Positions 15,407-18,353 of a DNA stretch of 18,353 nucleotides are shown here, piece by piece (position 1 is the stretch's first letter; each line of letters starts with the position of its first letter). The stretch lies in the NCBI GenBank assembly GCA_964611755.1, contig CAZTBB010000034.1:1-18353 (forward strand), given 5' to 3'. The DNA is from CAZTBB01 sp964611755 (GTDB lineage: Bacteria; Pseudomonadota; Alphaproteobacteria; Micavibrionales; Micavibrionaceae). The translations under genes were made by a program, and so were the position numbers. Under the pieces are notes generated by a model. The model ran no database searches and had not been told where the DNA came from. It was given only the letters and a program-made list of their open reading frames with translations.

Positions 15407-16219
15407 TTATTCCGGCGGCGGCCTGATCGGATCAATATCCATCAAAAGGCGTTCGTAACGGATGCTCCACGGCCATTTCCAAAACTCAAAGAAACGGGCG
15501 TGGCCATTGGTTGAGAAGAAAACAAAATCTGCGCGCCCGACAATATTGATCAGTGGCACAAACCCAACCACATGACTGACGCGGCTATCCTGCGAATTAT
15601 CACGGTTATCACCCATCACGAAATAATGCCCCTCGGGAACGGTAAACACAGCCGTGTTATCCAATGCGCGGTCATCATCTTCCTCATAAATCCGGAACAT
15701 CGTGCCGTCTTCCAGGGTTTGGATATATTCGCTCATGATCACGGCGCCGCGCGATGGATCTTCCACCTTGCGCAATCCAACAACCTCACGCTCAACTTCC
15801 CGGCGGTTTACATACAGGCGCCCCTGTCGCACCTGAACCGTATCGCCGGGCAAGGCAACCACACGCTTGATGTAATCAACAAACGTATTTGTCGGCAATT
15901 TAAACACAATAACATCACCGCGTTGCGGCTCTTTCGCCCAAAGGCGGCCTTCAATCGGGGCAAATCCGAATGGGAAGGAATAACGGCTAAATCCATAAGC
16001 AGGTTTGTTCACAAATAAATAGTCGCCGACCTGCAAGGTGGGCTTCATCGAACCGGATGGAATATTAAACGGCTCATACAAAAAGGTACGGATGAGCAAT
16101 GCAAGCAAAACAGCAATCAGAGCTGTCTTAAAGAACTCGCCCAATTCTTCTTTGGCATTCAAAGGCACTTTGCTGTCCTTTGCCATACTGATTTGATCTT
16201 TTTCCAACTGCTTTTCCAT
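15407..16219 (-). CDS. lepB: Signal peptidase I
   Basis: This 270-residue inner-membrane serine protease removes signal peptides from secreted preproteins. A charged cytoplasmic N-terminus (1-28) precedes a single membrane helix (about 30-46), and the rest is periplasmic. The nucleophile Ser57 lies in PSGSMKPTL, and the general base Lys118 in DYIKRVVALPGD. The conserved GHYFVMGDNRDNSQDSR stretch is present further on. The start at 16219 has no clear ribosome binding site; an in-frame ATG at 16186 (residue 12) is an alternative, also without a strong site. It is encoded 56 bases after acpS and 36 before rnc, consistent with one operon. Prepilin signals such as those in the two pilin-like genes need a different peptidase, not encoded here. 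Confidence 0.96.
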   Translation of the reverse strand: MEKQLEKDQISMAKDSKVPLNAKEELGEFFKTALIAVLLALLIRTFLYEPFNIPSGSMKPTLQVGDYLFVNKPAYGFSRYSFPFGFAPIEGRLWAKEPQRGDVIVFKLPTNTFVDYIKRVVALPGDTVQVRQGRLYVNRREVEREVVGLRKVEDPSRGAVIMSEYIQTLEDGTMFRIYEEDDDRALDNTAVFTVPEGHYFVMGDNRDNSQDSRVSHVVGFVPLINIVGRADFVFFSTNGHARFFEFWKWPWSIRYERLLMDIDPIRPPPE

Positions 16220-16275
16220 TGCTTATTCTGTTCTAACCCAAAGATTGCCCCGTGGCTAGAGCTTCCTCGCCCTTC

Positions 16276-16686
16276 TCAAACTTTTTTAAACACTTCAATT
16301 ATCACGGTGGCCGATGCATAAGGCGGCTCATCGCTGAGGCTAATATGCGTGCGCGGCTGATGCCCTTCCGGTGTTATTTGTATCAAACGCTCCAACGCGC
16401 CGCCGCTCAAAACCAGTGTTGGGCGGCCTTCCGCGTCATTCTCAACCGAGATATCGGACAATGCCACATTATGGGCAATACCCGTCCCCAAAGCCTTTGC
16501 GCAGGCCTCCTTGGCGGCGTAACGCTTGGCTGCCGTATCTAAAGCACGGCCTGTTTTGGCGCGCGTTTCAATCAATGTTCTTTCATTATTTGAAAAATGC
16601 TTTTCTAAAAAGCGCTGGGGGTGGGCATCCATCAACTTTTCAATACGGCGGATATCAACCAAATCATGTCCAAATCCAATAATCAT
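16276..16686 (-). CDS. acpS: Holo-[acyl-carrier-protein] synthase
   Basis: This 136-residue phosphopantetheinyl transferase moves the 4'-phosphopantetheine of CoA to acyl carrier protein, activating it for fatty acid synthesis. The start MIIGFGHDLVDI gives the conserved GxDxxxI core with Asp8. The second metal/CoA motif is RYAAKEACAKALGTG with Glu60, and HISLSD (114-119) follows. The frame stays open upstream to 16779, but that extension would overlap the DUF2062 gene and lacks family similarity; the ATG at 16684-16686 gives the standard length. It starts 13 bases after the DUF2062 gene ends and precedes lepB, as in many Alphaproteobacteria. Confidence 0.95.
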   Translation of the reverse strand: MIIGFGHDLVDIRRIEKLMDAHPQRFLEKHFSNNERTLIETRAKTGRALDTAAKRYAAKEACAKALGTGIAHNVALSDISVENDAEGRPTLVLSGGALERLIQITPEGHQPRTHISLSDEPPYASATVIIEVFKKV

Positions 16687-16699
16687 ATGTTTTATCGCC

Positions 16700-17284
16700 C
16701 TATTTCTTTTGACCCGTAACGCGCTTGGCCGCCTGATGGATACGGAATTCACGTGCCTTCTTACGTGCCAGCTTGGCACCGCTCACCAGATTTTTAAAAA
16801 TATAATAGGTTATTGGAATTGAAATAAGGGCAATTAAGTAGCCCCCCAACGCCCAAGGCGCCAAAATTCTGAGTGGCTCACTCGTGGCAATATCCCAAAA
16901 GATAGACAGGTTCATCTCGGATGGCAGTGTTTTATCCGCAGGCAATCCCATCAGATTAAATAAAACAGACCCGAATTCGATGGATAAAAGCCACATAAAC
17001 GGGAATGTCCATGGATTGCCGACAAACGTCCCAATCAAAGATGAGAGCATATTGGCACGAAAGAAATACGCTAACAAACCGGCCTGAATAAAATGTGTTC
17101 CAACGATTGGCGTAAAGGAAATGGCCGCACCGAAAGACAAGCCAAGGGCAATACGGTGCGAAGAATCAGCCACCCTAATAATCCGGTGCTTGATATAGGT
17201 GAAATAGCGCAGATAGCCCATTGACGGCCAGAAAAACTGGCGAGCCGTGCTCAAAACCCCTCTCTTTTCCCGCCTTTGGAACAT
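16700..17284 (-). CDS. DUF2062 domain membrane protein
   Basis: This 194-residue protein carries the DUF2062 domain: the conserved IALGLSFGAAISFTPIVGTHF (44-64) read in two parts, FRAN (75-78), and GTFVGNPWTFPF (85-96). Hydrophobic segments lie at about 46-74, 95-113 and 140-164, with a basic C-terminal tail (170-194) probably in the cytoplasm. The function of the family is unknown, but in Alphaproteobacteria it is repeatedly found just upstream of acpS-lepB-rnc-era, as here. AAGGA seven bases before the ATG supports the start. It is divergent from the adenine phosphoribosyltransferase gene across 127 bases and is probably the first gene of the minus-strand operon. Confidence 0.9.
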   Translation of the reverse strand: MFQRREKRGVLSTARQFFWPSMGYLRYFTYIKHRIIRVADSSHRIALGLSFGAAISFTPIVGTHFIQAGLLAYFFRANMLSSLIGTFVGNPWTFPFMWLLSIEFGSVLFNLMGLPADKTLPSEMNLSIFWDIATSEPLRILAPWALGGYLIALISIPITYYIFKNLVSGAKLARKKAREFRIHQAAKRVTGQKK

Positions 17285-17411
17285 GGTTTATCCTTATTAA
17301 AAAAACTGAAAACGTCTTTTCTTTGCGATCATTTTCCAGCTATTATTCTCATGAATGGGAAAGGCCCCATGCAAAACATCACCGTTTTACGCGTGATAAG
17401 CGAGGTTTTCA
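17285..17411. promoter_or_regulatory. Divergent promoter region between the DUF2062 gene and apt
   Basis: This 127-base spacer separates divergently transcribed genes, so it should hold both promoters. On the plus strand a TATTAT (17341-17346) could be a -10 for apt, but its -35 is weak. GAGG seven bases before the apt ATG and AAGGA before the DUF2062 ATG are clear ribosome binding sites. No operator is evident. Confidence 0.35.
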
Positions 17412-17927
17412 ATGAATTTACTGGATCATATTCGAATTGTGCCCAATTTCCCCAAAGACGGGATTAATTTCTATGATATTGCCACCCTTTTGGGCAATGC
17501 AGGGGCTTGGCGGGAAACCATCTATATGCTCAGAGATATGGCCGAGGATTATCAACCGGATCTTTTGATGGGCATTGAATCCAGAGGCTTCCTTGTTGCG
17601 GCTCCCCTTGCCCTGGAGATGGGCTGTGGCTTTGGCATGGTGCGTAAAAAAGGCAAGCTGCCGGGTAAGGTGCTCTCCCACAGCTATGAGCTGGAATATG
17701 GCCATGATGAAATAGAAATCCAGCCTGATCTGATCGAGGACGGTGCACGCGTGCTCATTATTGATGATTTGCTGGCCACGGGCGGGACAATGGGCGCGGC
17801 TGAGCAGCTTATTACCAAGGCAGGAGGCAAAGTGCTTGCCGGTTTATGCATCATCGAGCTTGAAGGTCTTGGTGGGCGTGAAAAATTATCATGTGATTTT
17901 GACGCATTAATCAAGGCGCCCGCTTAA
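17412..17927 (+). CDS. apt: Adenine phosphoribosyltransferase
   Basis: This 171-residue enzyme salvages adenine by joining it to PRPP, forming AMP. The start LLDHIRIVPNFPKDGINFYD is typical of Apt (I..vPdFPk.GI.F.D). ESRGF (56-60) forms the adenine-side loop, and RKKGKLPG (78-85) is the flexible loop. The PRPP-binding motif VLIIDDLLATGGT (114-126) is complete, and the C-terminal ELEGLGGREKL segment also matches the family. Length is normal. GAGG seven bases upstream supports the start. The gene is on the opposite strand to everything around it, between the RelA/SpoT homologue and the DUF2062 gene. Confidence 0.95.
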   Translation: MNLLDHIRIVPNFPKDGINFYDIATLLGNAGAWRETIYMLRDMAEDYQPDLLMGIESRGFLVAAPLALEMGCGFGMVRKKGKLPGKVLSHSYELEYGHDEIEIQPDLIEDGARVLIIDDLLATGGTMGAAEQLITKAGGKVLAGLCIIELEGLGGREKLSCDFDALIKAPA

Positions 17928-17947
17928 ATTAGCCAATATTAGCCAAT
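17928..17947. repeat. Perfect 10-bp tandem duplication
   Basis: ATTAGCCAAT occurs twice back to back, at 17928-17937 and 17938-17947, directly after the apt stop codon. The last base of the second copy is part of the stop codon of the RelA/SpoT homologue on the other strand. It looks like a small slippage or junction duplication. Confidence 0.7.
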
Positions 17948-18353
17948 CATCTTCCCTTGGCGCGCTCAACCGAGGTCATAGGCGGCGTCGCCCGCAAGGC
18001 CGCCACAATATTGTTCAGATGCTTGTTATCGGATACATACACATCCACCGTCACATCCCAGAAATCCGTACTGCGGCTGGTAATTTTCAAGTTGGTAATA
18101 TCGCCGCCGTTTTTACCAATCACGGTTGTTAAATTCCCGAGCGCCCCCGGCATATTCTCAAACGTGACCAATATGCGACCCACATGCGATTCCGGCGAGT
18201 CCGGCCCATCACCCCATGATACATCGATCCATCGCTCCGGCGTATCGGCAAATGTCTCCAGCGTTTCACAATCAATCGTGTGAATGGTTACTCCCTTACC
18301 GGTTGTAACAATTCCGACAATCCGATCACCCGGCAAAGGATGACAGCACCGCG
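17947..18353 (-). CDS. RelA/SpoT family (p)ppGpp synthetase/hydrolase, C-terminal fragment
   Basis: This is the last ~135 residues of a Rsh-type protein whose synthetase and hydrolase domains lie beyond the right edge. The frame runs open to the window end and begins with RCCHPLPGDRIVG, followed by GKGVTIHTIDC. These belong to the conserved zinc-finger/CC region of long RelA/SpoT proteins. The final 80 residues (VGRILVTFENMPGALGNLTTVIGKNGGDI and onward) are the regulatory ACT domain. Alphaproteobacteria usually have one bifunctional Rsh next to the acpS-lepB-rnc-era block, which fits this position. A TTG at 18334-18336 is an internal Leu codon, not a start. It converges on apt with 19 bases between stop codons. 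Confidence 0.93.
   Translation of the reverse strand, partial: RCCHPLPGDRIVGIVTTGKGVTIHTIDCETLETFADTPERWIDVSWGDGPDSPESHVGRILVTFENMPGALGNLTTVIGKNGGDITNLKITSRSTDFWDVTVDVYVSDNKHLNNIVAALRATPPMTSVERAKGR

Noticed and set aside
16687..16779. Extended N-terminus for acpS
   Set aside because: The extension overlaps the DUF2062 coding sequence and precedes the family-typical MIIGFGHDLVDI start.
17276..17467. Possible leader peptide upstream of and overlapping apt
   Set aside because: It has no ribosome binding site or peptide signature, and it overlaps the apt start in another frame without sign of coupling.
1..18353. CRISPR array, tRNA, rRNA, insertion sequence or prophage core genes
   Set aside because: No regular spacer-repeat array, tRNA-like cloverleaf, transposase or integrase was seen. 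The tail-collar-like domain alone does not indicate a prophage, since it is joined to a prepilin signal and has no phage neighbours.

Overview
This window looks like chromosomal DNA of an alphaproteobacterium with roughly balanced to slightly AT-rich base composition. Three things point there: a full-length GcrA cell-cycle regulator, which is largely confined to Alphaproteobacteria; the order hemC-hemD-mitofilin-like-hemY; and the syntenic block rsh / DUF2062 / acpS / lepB / rnc / era. The two very large pilin-like surface proteins would fit a Micavibrio-like or other uncultured lineage, but that placement is inference. I see no tRNA, rRNA, insertion sequence, phage integrase or CRISPR array.

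Layout. Positions 3-497 hold the 3' end of an unrecognised gene, followed by two hairpins, the second a probable terminator. A rhomboid protease (652-1425, +) converges on a pilin-like protein with a phage tail-collar-like C-terminus (1434-2600, -). A short divergent promoter region with a 12-bp inverted repeat separates it from the heme/membrane operon hemC-hemD-mic60-like-hemY (2723-7325, +). This operon makes uroporphyrinogen III from porphobilinogen and adds two membrane-anchored proteins usually encoded next to it. It converges on a second, giant pilin-like protein (7343-10300, -) whose 985 residues include three thrombospondin type 1-like modules and five four-cysteine repeats. An acyl-CoA ligase (10460-12154, -) follows, divergent from a double cold-shock-domain protein (12433-12963, +). 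A bidirectional terminator separates that from gcrA (13054-13578, -).

The right third is the conserved minus-strand housekeeping cluster DUF2062-acpS-lepB-rnc-era (17284 down to 13768): holo-ACP synthase, signal peptidase I, RNase III and the Era GTPase. Upstream lies the C-terminal end of a RelA/SpoT homologue (17947 to beyond the window edge). An adenine phosphoribosyltransferase gene on the opposite strand (17412-17927) sits between that and the cluster.

The most unusual content is the pair of pilin-like genes bracketing the heme operon. Both share a prepilin signal cleaved at the same residue (G16/F17) and a homologous N-terminal domain of about 250 residues. Each then carries a completely different C-terminal module. 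They look like interchangeable display tips on a common pseudopilin base, with no pilus assembly genes nearby. A function in attachment to surfaces or other cells is inference.
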